Origin: Prevotella sp.
GTDB taxonomy: Bacteria > Bacillota > Clostridia > Oscillospirales > Ruminococcaceae
Length of the DNA stretch: 11,736 nt
Direction: 5' to 3'
NCBI GenBank assembly: GCA_023663025.1
Contig: JAMPIC010000043.1
Coordinates: forward strand, 1 to 11,736
Numbering within the stretch: the stretch's first letter is position 1; each line of letters begins with the position of its first letter. Position numbers and translations under genes: made by a program. Below the pieces are notes generated by a model. It did not search any database. It saw only the letters and a program-made list of their open reading frames with translations, and was not told where the DNA came from. Shown one piece after another: positions 1-6,497 of the stretch.

Positions 1-1804
1 CGATCTTGTGTTCCAGACGGTTCTGGATAGCACCGAATGTACCACGAACGAGGGAAACCTTATTGATAGCCTGATCGATCTTGTCGATAGCTTCGTTAGC
101 AGCAGCTTGAGAGTTAAGGTTCAGAACGTTAGTACCAAGACCCTTAGAAGAACAGTCAAGATCAGCTTCAAGATCACCGATAGCTGTAGAATTATACTTA
201 AATGTAAAGTTTACAGCATCCTTAGTTCTTGCACCAACTTGGAGAGTAATGCTGTCCTTATAGGTCATCTTAATCTCCGAATTGTTGAAAGAGTTAGACG
301 TAGAAACCTTGAATGTATCGCTGGCAGAATCGCTGAGATCTGTTTCAGCAGTAGGCTTGTTGGCATCAGGTGTAGCCACACTGTTTGCTTTAAGTCCGTT
401 TACATCTCCGTAGTTGAAAGCGTCCATATTAAGCTTGAACTTGCCGCCTGTACCTGCTGCGGCAGTATTTGTTGCAGCTGCAGGATTGATTGTCGCAAGA
501 ACAAGAGCCGTTCCACCAGTAGGAGTGTACTGAATGTTATTTCCGGCAACAGATAAAGTACCACCTTTTACTCCGTTAGCGGCATCTGCAGCTATAGTAG
601 TCTTAGTTGCATCAAGCGTCCAAGTTCCGGCAACGCCAGCAGCTACTGTATAGCCGATTTCCATACCGTCCAAAGCTTTCAATGCAGCCTGCATATCCGC
701 CGTCATTTTTGGGGTTGTGCAATCAGTACCAACTGATATTGTAGGAAGTGTTACATCGGATACAGCACCCGCCGTCATTGTCGGATCAGTAAGACCATCT
801 TCCTCAATACCCATATTAGTAGGAGCATAAACCTCAACATCCGCATTCTGAAGCTTAACTGTAGCGGTATCATACTTGCTTGCGTCCTTAGTATCAAAAA
901 TAAGGTTCAAAGAAGTACCGTTGATCTTGAAACCGCCGTTAGCTGTCTTAGTTGTCTGAATAGCTGCAAGCTTGTCAGCAGCAACCTCAATTGCGTTACC
1001 GTCTTTATCAGCTACGCCTGTTGCTTTCCATTCGCTTCCGGTATATGTGAAAGTGAGCTGAATTTCATCGGGATCAGCAACATCTGTACTCTCTACATCA
1101 ATACCAAGAGCAGTCCAAATCTTGTCAGCATCGGTTTTGCTGTAGTTAGCATTATCAAGGTGAGCACCAACGCCGTCTGCATCATCACAGAAATCCTTAG
1201 CAGCAGCAATAGCAGCAGCCTTCTCAGCTTCGGCAGCAGCAGCATTAGCCTCCGCCTCTGCAGCAGCTTCCTTAGCAGCCTTATAGTCAATCAGACCAGA
1301 AGAACCCGCAGCCATCTTTCTTACTGTAATACCTGCAGCATTTTCTTCCTCAGTGACACCCTCTGCTTTCAGTCCGTCAGCCATAATACCGCCGTTCAGA
1401 ACAACAACGCCGTTGAAGTCGGTATCAGCAATCTGATCGAGCTCGTCATTCAGCTGGAGGAACTCCTGCTGAGCGGCTGTACGGTCAACGGGATCGTCGT
1501 AAGAACCGTTAGCCATCTGATCTGCCAAAGTTTTCATTCTCTGGAGAATGCTGTCGGTCTCTGTGAGAGCACCTTCAAAGGTCTGAACCATCGAAATACC
1601 GTCCTGAGCGTTCTTAACAGCCTGTGTCATGCCTGCGATCTGGGAACGCATTTTCTCGGAAACTGCGAGACCAGCGGCGTTATCGCCAGCGCGGTTGATT
1701 GCGTAACCGGAAGAAAGTTTCTCGAGGGACTTAGAAAGTTTGCTGTTGTTGATACCCAAGTATCTGTTCGCGTTCATAGCGGTTAAATTGTGCTGTACTA
1801 CCAT
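1..1804 (-). CDS. fliC: Flagellin, large, C-terminus cut off by the window edge (flagellin 1)
   Basis: Structural subunit of the flagellar filament, exported through the flagellar type III apparatus. The reading frame is open from ATG at 1804 to the left edge (601 codons). It begins MVVQHNLTAMNANRYLGINN, followed by the conserved D0/D1 region (SGYAINRAGDNAAGLAVSEK, then a Q-rich stretch around residues 120-130). The C-terminal D1 domain begins near residue 500 and runs into the edge at LEHKI. By comparison with flagellin 2 about 58 residues are missing, giving about 660 residues in total, well above the 270-500 common for flagellins. The centre is variable and contains an Ala/Glu/Lys-rich helical stretch at about residues 175-203 that flagellin 2 lacks. 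Three cysteines (206, 362, 551) are unusual for a flagellin. The start is fixed by AGGAGG at 1813-1818, 8 nt upstream. The symbol follows the family; hag is the alternative name. Confidence 0.96.
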   Translation of the reverse strand, partial: MVVQHNLTAMNANRYLGINNSKLSKSLEKLSSGYAINRAGDNAAGLAVSEKMRSQIAGMTQAVKNAQDGISMVQTFEGALTETDSILQRMKTLADQMANGSYDDPVDRTAAQQEFLQLNDELDQIADTDFNGVVVLNGGIMADGLKAEGVTEEENAAGITVRKMAAGSSGLIDYKAAKEAAAEAEANAAAAEAEKAAAIAAAKDFCDDADGVGAHLDNANYSKTDADKIWTALGIDVESTDVADPDEIQLTFTYTGSEWKATGVADKDGNAIEVAADKLAAIQTTKTANGGFKINGTSLNLIFDTKDASKYDTATVKLQNADVEVYAPTNMGIEEDGLTDPTMTAGAVSDVTLPTISVGTDCTTPKMTADMQAALKALDGMEIGYTVAAGVAGTWTLDATKTTIAADAANGVKGGTLSVAGNNIQYTPTGGTALVLATINPAAATNTAAAGTGGKFKLNMDAFNYGDVNGLKANSVATPDANKPTAETDLSDSASDTFKVSTSNSFNNSEIKMTYKDSITLQVGARTKDAVNFTFKYNSTAIGDLEADLDCSSKGLGTNVLNLNSQAAANEAIDKIDQAINKVSLVRGTFGAIQNRLEHKI

Positions 1805-1810
1805 AATAGT

Positions 1811-1851
1811 TACCTCCTGTAATATTTTGGCAGGAAATCCTTTTCCTTGCC
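1811..1851 (-). promoter_or_regulatory. Flagellin leader: Shine-Dalgarno plus CsrA-type hairpin
   Basis: Read on the minus strand, 1851-1829 folds as GGCA, a bulged A, GGAAA, loop AGGA, TTTCC, TGCC. This is a nine-pair stem that presents GGA in a four-base loop. Twenty bases downstream, ACAGGAGG (1820-1813) is the ribosome-binding site and contains a second GGA in an ACAGGA context. GGA in a hairpin loop plus a second site over the Shine-Dalgarno is the known arrangement of CsrA sites in the hag leader of Bacillus subtilis, where CsrA represses flagellin translation and FliW releases it. The hairpin and sites are seen directly. CsrA control is inferred, because neither csrA nor fliW is in the window. 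Confidence 0.6.
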
Positions 1852-1862
1852 TTTTTTTGGTT

Positions 1863-1886
1863 TTCGCTAAAGTATGCTTTAGCGAA
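1863..1886 (-). promoter_or_regulatory. Perfect 10-bp hairpin in the flagellin 5' leader
   Basis: TTCGCTAAAG and CTTTAGCGAA form a perfect ten-base inverted repeat around a four-base loop. It lies 59-82 bases upstream of the flagellin start and downstream of the proposed promoter, so it should be in the mRNA leader. No T-run follows on the minus strand, so it is not an intrinsic terminator. It could stabilise the transcript or be a protein-binding site. Confidence 0.5.
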
Positions 1887-1918
1887 ATTGGAAAAAGATT
1901 TAGTTATATTTTCCCTAA

Positions 1919-1947
1919 AATATACGGAGAGTACAGCAAATCGGCAA
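1919..1947 (-). promoter_or_regulatory. Candidate promoter of flagellin 1
   Basis: Minus strand TTGCCG (1947-1942), a 17-base spacer and TATATT (1924-1919) give a sigma-A-like promoter just past the nadE terminator, with its -35 touching the terminator T-run. The predicted leader is about 105-110 nt. Flagellin genes are usually read by the flagellar sigma factor (TAAA-N15-GCCGATAA). A GCCGATTT occurs at 1945-1938 but has no TAAA at the right distance, so a SigD promoter is not supported here. Confidence 0.4.
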
Positions 1948-1971
1948 AAAAAGAGGGACGGAAACCGTCCC
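1946..1971 (-). terminator. Intrinsic terminator of nadE
   Basis: Minus strand GGGACGG-TTT-CCGTCCC (1971-1955), a perfect seven-pair stem, followed by TCTTTTTTT (1954-1946). It starts 15 bases after the nadE stop codon and separates nadE from the flagellin. A 12-base direct repeat (TATACGGAGAGT at 1921-1932 and 1976-1987) flanks it. Confidence 0.85.
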
Positions 1972-1986
1972 GAATTATACGGAGAG

Positions 1987-3897
1987 TTAATTTTTTTCCA
2001 AATCGTCAAGCCACAATTTTACGCACGCGTCCGAGGGCATACGCCAATCCCCCCGGGGCGAAAGGGTAACGCTTCCCACCTTAGGCGCGTCCGGCAGACA
2101 GGAGCGCTTGAACTGCTGCGAGAAAAATCTTTTTATGAACACCGTCAGCCATTTTTTAATAGTATCCCTGTCAAACCGTCCCTCAAAGGATTTTTCCGCG
2201 ATACGCAGAATTTTTCTCGGCGGAAAACCGCACCGCACAAAATAGTAAAGGAAAAAATCGTGCAGCTCGTAGGGCCCCACAATATCCTCGGTTTTTTGGG
2301 AAATCTCTCCCTCGGAGGGCGGCAGAAGCTCGGGAGAAACCGGGGTTGCAAGCACGTCCGCAAGAACTTCCGAAAGCCGCTTGTTGTCGGTGTGATTACT
2401 TTCATAAGCAACCAAGTGCCGCACCAAGGTTTTCGGCACGCCCGCGTTCACGCCGTACATCGACATATGGTCGCCGTTATAGGTCGCCCAGCCAAGCGCA
2501 AGTTCGGACAGGTCGCCCGTTCCGATGACGATACCCCCGGTTTGGTTGGCAATATCCATAAGCACCTGCGTACGCTCCCGCGCCTGACCGTTTTCAAAGG
2601 TAACGTCAAATTTTTCGGTACTTTGCCCGATGTCGGAAAAATGCTGACGTACCGCCGCCGTGATGTCGATTTCTTTCAGCACCGCGCCGTACGCCTCCGC
2701 AAGGTAGTGCGCATTGCTTTTGGTACGGCTTGTCGTGCCGAAACAGGGCATTGTCACCGCGATAATGCCCCTGCGGTCAAGACCCAGCATATCGAACGCG
2801 TGGACTGCCACTATCAGCGCAAGCGTGCTGTCAAGTCCCCCCGAAAGCCCGATAACGGCGGTTTTGCAGCCGATATGCCGCAGACGGGTTGCAAGCCCCA
2901 CCGCCTGCATTGTGAGTATTTCCTCGCACCGTTCGTTAAGGTCGTCCCTGTCCGCGGGCACAAAGGGCATAGGCGGGAAACGGCGTTTCAAGTCCAAATC
3001 TTTCGGGGCAAGGTTAAACCATTCGATGTACGCCGCCTTTTCGTTCGCGGCGTTAAACGTGTTCATTCTCCTACGCTCGGCAATGAGCCTTTGCAAATCA
3101 ATTTCCCCCACCGTCAGCCCCGTGGTGAACTTTTTGCTTTCGGCGACTATAGTCCCGTTTTCGGCGATAAGATTATGTCCGCTAAAAATAAGGTCTTGGG
3201 TGGACTCCCCCATACCCGCGTCGGCATAAATATACCCGCAAACGCACCGCGCCGACTGGCTTTTCACAAGCTGACGGCGGTAGTCCCCTTTGCCGATAAT
3301 TTCGTCCGAAGCGGAGAGATTGCATATAATTGTCGCTCCGTGCTGCGCAAGCACACCCGAGGGCGGCTCGGGTATCCACAAGTCCTCGCAGATTTCCACG
3401 CCCACGGTAAGGTCGGGAACGTCCTCGCAGGAAAAAAGATTATCCGCGCAAAGAGACAGCCATGCGCCGCCGATAAACACGCTCCGCGCAATTCCGTCCC
3501 AAGGGGTAAAGTGCCGAACCTCGTAAAATTCCGAGTAGGCGGGGATATTTTTTTTCGGCACAAGTCCGCGTATTTCCCCCCTGTTTATCGCGGCGGCGCA
3601 ATTGTAAAGCTTGCCGTCCGCCTCAACGGGAACGCCCACAAACGCCAGCAAATCGCAGTCGGCGGTCTCCCGAGCAATTCTTACAAGAGCCTTTTTCGCG
3701 CCGTCCAAAAGCGTTTTTTGCAGGAACAGGTCGCCGCAGGTGTACCCCGTCACGCAAAGCTCGGGGAACACCACGATTGAAACGTCCTCAGCCGCCGCCT
3801 GTCCGATAAGCTCGATGATCCTGTCCGCATTGTGTTCGCAGTCCGCGACTTTTATATCGGGGGTCGCTGCGGCAACCCTTATAAATCCGTCTTTCAT
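1987..3897 (-). CDS. nadE: Glutamine-dependent NAD+ synthetase
   Basis: Cytosolic enzyme of the last NAD step: deamido-NAD + ATP + glutamine to NAD. The 636 residues match the usual two-domain form. Residues 1-270 are a nitrilase-type glutaminase with the catalytic triad Glu46 (FPELCVTGY), Lys115 (LVPKKNIP) and Cys170 (VGVEICEDLW). Residues about 325-636 are the ATP-pyrophosphatase synthetase domain with the P-loop SGGLDS at 352-357 and the NAD-synthetase signature GTGDLSELALGWATYNGDHM at 459-478. The ATG at 3897 is preceded by GAAAGGA. The domain is complete and nothing looks broken. It is a single gene with its own promoter and terminator and no other NAD gene beside it. A long open frame on the opposite strand is a codon-bias shadow. 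Confidence 0.98.
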   Translation of the reverse strand: MKDGFIRVAAATPDIKVADCEHNADRIIELIGQAAAEDVSIVVFPELCVTGYTCGDLFLQKTLLDGAKKALVRIARETADCDLLAFVGVPVEADGKLYNCAAAINRGEIRGLVPKKNIPAYSEFYEVRHFTPWDGIARSVFIGGAWLSLCADNLFSCEDVPDLTVGVEICEDLWIPEPPSGVLAQHGATIICNLSASDEIIGKGDYRRQLVKSQSARCVCGYIYADAGMGESTQDLIFSGHNLIAENGTIVAESKKFTTGLTVGEIDLQRLIAERRRMNTFNAANEKAAYIEWFNLAPKDLDLKRRFPPMPFVPADRDDLNERCEEILTMQAVGLATRLRHIGCKTAVIGLSGGLDSTLALIVAVHAFDMLGLDRRGIIAVTMPCFGTTSRTKSNAHYLAEAYGAVLKEIDITAAVRQHFSDIGQSTEKFDVTFENGQARERTQVLMDIANQTGGIVIGTGDLSELALGWATYNGDHMSMYGVNAGVPKTLVRHLVAYESNHTDNKRLSEVLADVLATPVSPELLPPSEGEISQKTEDIVGPYELHDFFLYYFVRCGFPPRKILRIAEKSFEGRFDRDTIKKWLTVFIKRFFSQQFKRSCLPDAPKVGSVTLSPRGDWRMPSDACVKLWLDDLEKN

Positions 3898-3927
3898 AAA
3901 AAAATCCTTTCAAAAAATTATACTTTT

Positions 3928-3956
3928 ATTATACCTTATTTTCGGCAAATCCGCAA
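3928..3956 (-). promoter_or_regulatory. Promoter of nadE
   Basis: Minus strand TTGCGG (3956-3951), a 17-base spacer and a consensus TATAAT (3933-3928), about 30 bases upstream of the nadE start. A near copy of this promoter occurs in the same orientation at 5078-5106. Confidence 0.65.
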
Positions 3957-4036
3957 TATTAAAAAAAAATAACTATACAATATTACTATAAATATAAAAT
4001 AAAATTGTATTAATTGCCGATTTTTTCAAAAAACTA

Positions 4037-4071
<35 letters not shown>

Positions 4072-4110
4072 TGTATTCAGTATTTTTTGCATAATTTAGG
4101 AGGTAAAATT

Positions 4111-4488
4111 ATGGCTTTAATTAAATGCCCCGAGTGTGGCAACAATGTCTCGGATTCAGCTTCCAACTGTCCGTTGTGTGGTTATCCGGTCAAGAAAAAA
4201 ACAGATAAGACAATAAAGATTAAAATTGAAGCTTATCCACTTGGTTCCAGTTACGGTGTAACTATTATTGACGGCACTACTAAAAAACAGCTTAGATATA
4301 TTAATTCTGGTGAAGTAGGTTCATTTGAAAGTAATAGCGCGATTAGAATTGAATTTGTAGGACTTTCAAAATCTATGCCAATGTATAGTGCTTATGTAGA
4401 ACCTGGGAAACGATATGTTGCAAGCTGGGGAGCAGGGCTGATTATGCCAAAGATTGTATCCTGCCGTGAAGTCGATTATATTGAATAA
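4111..4488 (+). CDS. Zinc-ribbon domain protein of unknown function
   Basis: 125 residues. An N-terminal zinc ribbon (Cys6, Cys9, Cys20, Cys23 in CPECGN...CPLCGY) is followed by a lysine-rich linker (about 29-37) and a beta-rich C-terminal part (about 38-125) with an IIDG turn and alternating hydrophobic residues, resembling small carbohydrate-binding-like or PEGA-like beta domains. No signal peptide or membrane segment is visible, so it is probably cytosolic. The ATG at 4111 is chosen over an upstream TTG at 4087 because AGGAGG sits at 4098-4103. It is the first gene of a two-gene operon with the HEPN-like gene 27 bases downstream. It is markedly more AT-rich than nadE or the ABC operon, suggesting acquisition. 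No specific function can be assigned. Confidence 0.85.
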   Translation: MALIKCPECGNNVSDSASNCPLCGYPVKKKTDKTIKIKIEAYPLGSSYGVTIIDGTTKKQLRYINSGEVGSFESNSAIRIEFVGLSKSMPMYSAYVEPGKRYVASWGAGLIMPKIVSCREVDYIE

Positions 4489-4515
4489 ATATTTTTATGG
4501 GAGGAAAATCATACA

Positions 4516-4941
4516 ATGTCAATAGGTGACTATAACATATGTATTGAAAAAGCAAACGCATTTTTAACCGTGGCGGAAAAATGTGACGAATGCGATATAT
4601 CTGAATTTATTTCATCAGATATGAAGTATGTGTTTATAGTAAACGCCGCCATTTCTTGTGAATTGTTTATTAAAGCGATTATGATACATAATTCAAATGA
4701 CGGTACATTTTCAAATGGGCATAATTTATGTGAGCTTTATAATAAACTTCCCAAAGATGATAAATCTAAAATTGAAAAAATATATTGCAATAATTGCAAT
4801 ATTGATTTCAATAAAAATTTATCCGAAGCCTCAAATGCTTTTGTAGATTGGCGATATGCTATGGAAAATAAAAATTTAGGCATAAATTTGACAGGACTGC
4901 TTGAGTTGGCTCGTGCATTGAAAAAGACAGCGTGCAGTTAA
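4516..4941 (+). CDS. HEPN-like all-helical protein
   Basis: 141 residues, predicted largely helical and soluble. The layout resembles HEPN-type proteins: a helix with AAISCELFIKAIM (about 52-64), a GHNLCELYNKLP segment (about 75-86) and a late FVDWRYAMEN helix (about 109-118). HEPN domains are common in toxins, RNases and defence or nucleotidyltransferase partners. The catalytic R-x(4-6)-H motif of HEPN RNases is not seen, so if the fold is right it may be a non-catalytic or divergent member. It shares the promoter and operon of the zinc-ribbon gene. GGGAGG at 4499-4504 supports the ATG at 4516. It is AT-rich like its partner. The fold assignment is by pattern only and may be wrong. Confidence 0.8.
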   Translation: MSIGDYNICIEKANAFLTVAEKCDECDISEFISSDMKYVFIVNAAISCELFIKAIMIHNSNDGTFSNGHNLCELYNKLPKDDKSKIEKIYCNNCNIDFNKNLSEASNAFVDWRYAMENKNLGINLTGLLELARALKKTACS

Positions 4942-4966
4942 TTTTGTAATTATTTTTTTGCTTTAT

Positions 4967-5044
4967 CCCAACGAATAGGTTTGAATTTGCTTAATTTTTT
5001 GATGAGTTAAGTAAATAATAGCCTTTCGTTGGGAAAATTTTTTT
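4967..5044 (+). terminator. Long hairpin terminator of the zinc-ribbon/HEPN operon
   Basis: CCCAACGAA (4967-4975) pairs with TTCGTTGGG (5025-5033), extended by AGG/CCT after a bulge. Inside, TTTGCTTAA (4985-4993) pairs with TTAAGTAAA (5006-5014) with one G-U. A T-run (5038-5044) follows on the plus strand. The 67-base structure is longer than a typical terminator. Confidence 0.7.
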
Positions 5045-5077
5045 CATAAAAAACACTTCCCAAACAGTTATATTTTA

Positions 5078-5106
5078 ATTATAGATTATTTTCCGAAAAT
5101 ACGCAA
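5078..5106 (-). promoter_or_regulatory. Minus-strand promoter-like sequence antisense to the HEPN gene
   Basis: Minus strand TTGCGT (5106-5101), a 17-base spacer and consensus TATAAT (5083-5078), similar in sequence to the nadE promoter. It points left into the terminator hairpin and the 3' end of the HEPN-like gene. No convincing gene follows. There is only an 18-codon frame starting at 5047 with a weak ribosome-binding site. Confidence 0.4.
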
Positions 5107-5238
5107 CGCTATGAGAAAATTTCCCTCGTTCCTGGATTGTCCGGGGACGTTCCCGCAAAGTCCCGCAGTTATCAGCCTGTGGTTTCATAAAAGTTACAAT
5201 TTGCGTTTAGGCATTATGCTGAATTATCCGGATCAATA
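5107..5238. other. Intergenic stretch with no recognised feature
   Basis: Lies between the antisense promoter-like site and the HTH-gene control region. A 70-codon plus-strand frame starts at 5111 but has no ribosome-binding site and runs through the downstream promoter, so it is not called as a gene. Confidence 0.5.
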
Positions 5239-5255
5239 TTGTAAACTGTTTACAA
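5239..5255. promoter_or_regulatory. Perfect palindrome upstream of the HTH promoter
   Basis: TTGTAAA-CTG-TTTACAA, seven-base arms around three bases, 25 bases upstream of the -35. It resembles the half sites of the downstream operator array but is out of phase with it, and could be an additional operator. Confidence 0.45.
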
Positions 5256-5268
5256 ATATAATAATTTT

Positions 5269-5330
5269 GCAAAGTTCGCTTGACAAAAAATGCAAAGCGT
5301 GCTATACTAAATTTGCAAAGTGAACTTTAC
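5269..5330. promoter_or_regulatory. Triple operator array overlapping the HTH promoter
   Basis: Three 16-base imperfect palindromes of form GCAAAG-N4-CTTKAC: 5269-5284, 5292-5307 and 5315-5330. Their starts are spaced exactly 23 bases. The third (GCAAAGTGAACTTTAC) is the most symmetric. The first overlaps the -35, the second contains the -10, and the third covers the predicted start of transcription. Binding at any of them should block RNA polymerase. The adjacent HTH protein is the obvious ligand (inferred). Confidence 0.6.
5280..5308 (+). promoter_or_regulatory. Promoter of the HTH/membrane-protein cassette
   Basis: Consensus TTGACA (5280-5285), a 17-base spacer and TATACT (5303-5308) form a strong sigma-A promoter with a predicted leader of about 37 nt. 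Both core elements are embedded in the palindromic operator array. Confidence 0.85.
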
Positions 5331-5351
5331 AAAAAATTCTCGGAGGCGTAT

Positions 5352-5561
5352 ATGAAAACAAAAATACAGCAGCTCCGCAAGGAACGGAAAATCTCCCAGG
5401 AGGAACTGGCGAACGCCGTGGGTGTGACCAGACAGACCATAACCTCCCTGGAGTGCGAAAAATATACCGCGTCCCTTGTGCTGGCGTACAAAATAGCACA
5501 GTATTTCGGAATGACTATCGAGGAAGTTTTCGATTTCTCGGAGGTTTCCTGCAACGATTGA
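5352..5561 (+). CDS. Small Cro/C1-type HTH transcriptional regulator
   Basis: 69 residues consisting almost only of the DNA-binding domain: IQQLRKERKISQEELANAVG followed by the recognition helix VTRQTITSLE (about 25-34), then a short acidic tail (DFSEVSCND). DNA-binding proteins of this compact type in Firmicutes often sit next to a small membrane protein and control their own operon. CGGAGG at 5341-5346 supports the ATG. It is first in an operon with the two following genes (14-base gap). Its promoter carries a triple palindrome array that it probably occupies, which predicts autorepression. No sensor domain is seen, so any signal must come from a partner. Confidence 0.92.
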   Translation: MKTKIQQLRKERKISQEELANAVGVTRQTITSLECEKYTASLVLAYKIAQYFGMTIEEVFDFSEVSCND

Positions 5562-5575
5562 AAGGAGAAATTACT

Positions 5576-6007
5576 ATGGAAAAATTCAAAAAAAATCTTT
5601 TGGCAAAAATGTTTATCGCAAGTATGGCAGTGGTGCTGCTGAACGCGGTATATTGGGGTTTGTCCGCCAACAGCGGGTATGAAAGCGAGTTTACAAAAGG
5701 CTTCGGCGGCGGACTTTGCTTCGCGATGATATTTTATGCGGCGTTTTCGGCGTTCAGGCTCTATATGGTATGTATCGACGAGAAAAAGCTCGAACAGCTG
5801 TACATACGCTCCACGGACGAACGCTACGCCCTAATCCGCGAAAAAACCGCAAGCGGCAGCTTTGTTGCGTCCGCCTATATTGTCTGCTTCGGTACGGTTG
5901 TTTCCTCGTTTTTCTCAAAGGAAATAACAATTGCGCTGGCGTGCGTCGTGGCGGTTATGACTGTATGCAAGCTTTGCTTTAAATTTTACTATGACCGGAA
6001 ATATTAA
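5576..6007 (+). CDS. Small four-helix membrane protein, paralogue A
   Basis: 143 residues with four likely membrane segments (about 9-29, 45-65, 96-113, 117-136) and a charged loop between the second and third containing KKLEQLYIRSTDERYALIREKT. The D-E-R-x(3)-I-R-E-K-T pattern is conserved in the next gene. Small uncharacterised membrane families with a DER/I/K motif next to HTH regulators are known in Firmicutes, but no function is established. AAAGGAG at 5561-5567 supports the ATG at 5576. An upstream in-frame start inside the HTH gene is rejected. It is co-transcribed with the HTH gene and could act as its membrane partner (inferred). Confidence 0.88.
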   Translation: MEKFKKNLLAKMFIASMAVVLLNAVYWGLSANSGYESEFTKGFGGGLCFAMIFYAAFSAFRLYMVCIDEKKLEQLYIRSTDERYALIREKTASGSFVASAYIVCFGTVVSSFFSKEITIALACVVAVMTVCKLCFKFYYDRKY

Positions 6008-6018
6008 GGAGGTACACT

Positions 6019-6492
6019 ATGAAATACCAAAACGACCCAACCAATCCCGATTACAACCCCTCGCCGCAGGAACGTTTCAAAGCCGGTTACATCAGAAGAT
6101 CCGGTTCCGCCGTTATTATTTCAATCTTTTTCAGCCGCGGCGTGGGTACGCTTTTGAAAAGCAGCACAGGCAAATTCGGGGCAGTTTTCAATATCTGCCT
6201 GGCGGTTGTACTTATGACATACGCCATAGTGAATTTGGTACAGTATATCTTGCTTACGAAAAACCCCGAAAAGCTTGAAGAGCTTTACAGACAGCACACC
6301 GACGAGCGGAACACTATGATACGCGAAAAAACCGCAGGCGGCAGCTTTACCGCGACGGCGTTCATTATATGCGCCGCGATACTGGTTTCCTCGTATATTT
6401 CGGTAATAACGACACTTTTTCTCACGGGTATTCTGCTGGCAATGCTGATTATACGGCTTTTGCTGAAAATTTATTATGAACGAAAATACTGA
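6019..6492 (+). CDS. Small four-helix membrane protein, paralogue B
   Basis: 157 residues, clearly homologous to the preceding protein over the C-terminal half: the EKLEELYRQHTDERNTMIRE loop, then KTAGGSFTATAFIICAAIL and the terminal LLLKIYYERKY, matching FYYDRKY in paralogue A. Likely membrane segments lie at about 29-46 (weak), 54-78, 110-127 and 129-150. The N-terminus has an extra polar stretch (MKYQNDPTNPDYNPSPQERF) absent from A. Its ribosome-binding site AAGGAGG (6006-6012) overlaps the stop codon of A, so the two are tightly coupled. It arose by tandem duplication. It may form a heteromer with A (inferred). Confidence 0.88.
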   Translation: MKYQNDPTNPDYNPSPQERFKAGYIRRSGSAVIISIFFSRGVGTLLKSSTGKFGAVFNICLAVVLMTYAIVNLVQYILLTKNPEKLEELYRQHTDERNTMIREKTAGGSFTATAFIICAAILVSSYISVITTLFLTGILLAMLIIRLLLKIYYERKY

Positions 6493-6497
6493 ATATT

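Noticed and set aside
1938..1945. GCCGATTT as a flagellar sigma (SigD) -10 element for flagellin 1
   Set aside because: No TAAA at the required distance upstream, where the nadE terminator hairpin lies instead.
1888..3780. 630-codon open frame on the plus strand opposite nadE
   Set aside because: Its translation is rich in Arg, His and Lys without domain structure. It is a shadow of nadE codon bias, and nadE has all catalytic motifs.
4990..5047. 18-codon minus-strand frame starting at 5047 as a leader peptide
   Set aside because: Only a weak ribosome-binding site, and it lies within the terminator hairpin; too short to support.
5111..5323. 70-codon plus-strand frame before the HTH gene
   Set aside because: No ribosome-binding site, composition unlike a protein, and it crosses the HTH promoter and operators.
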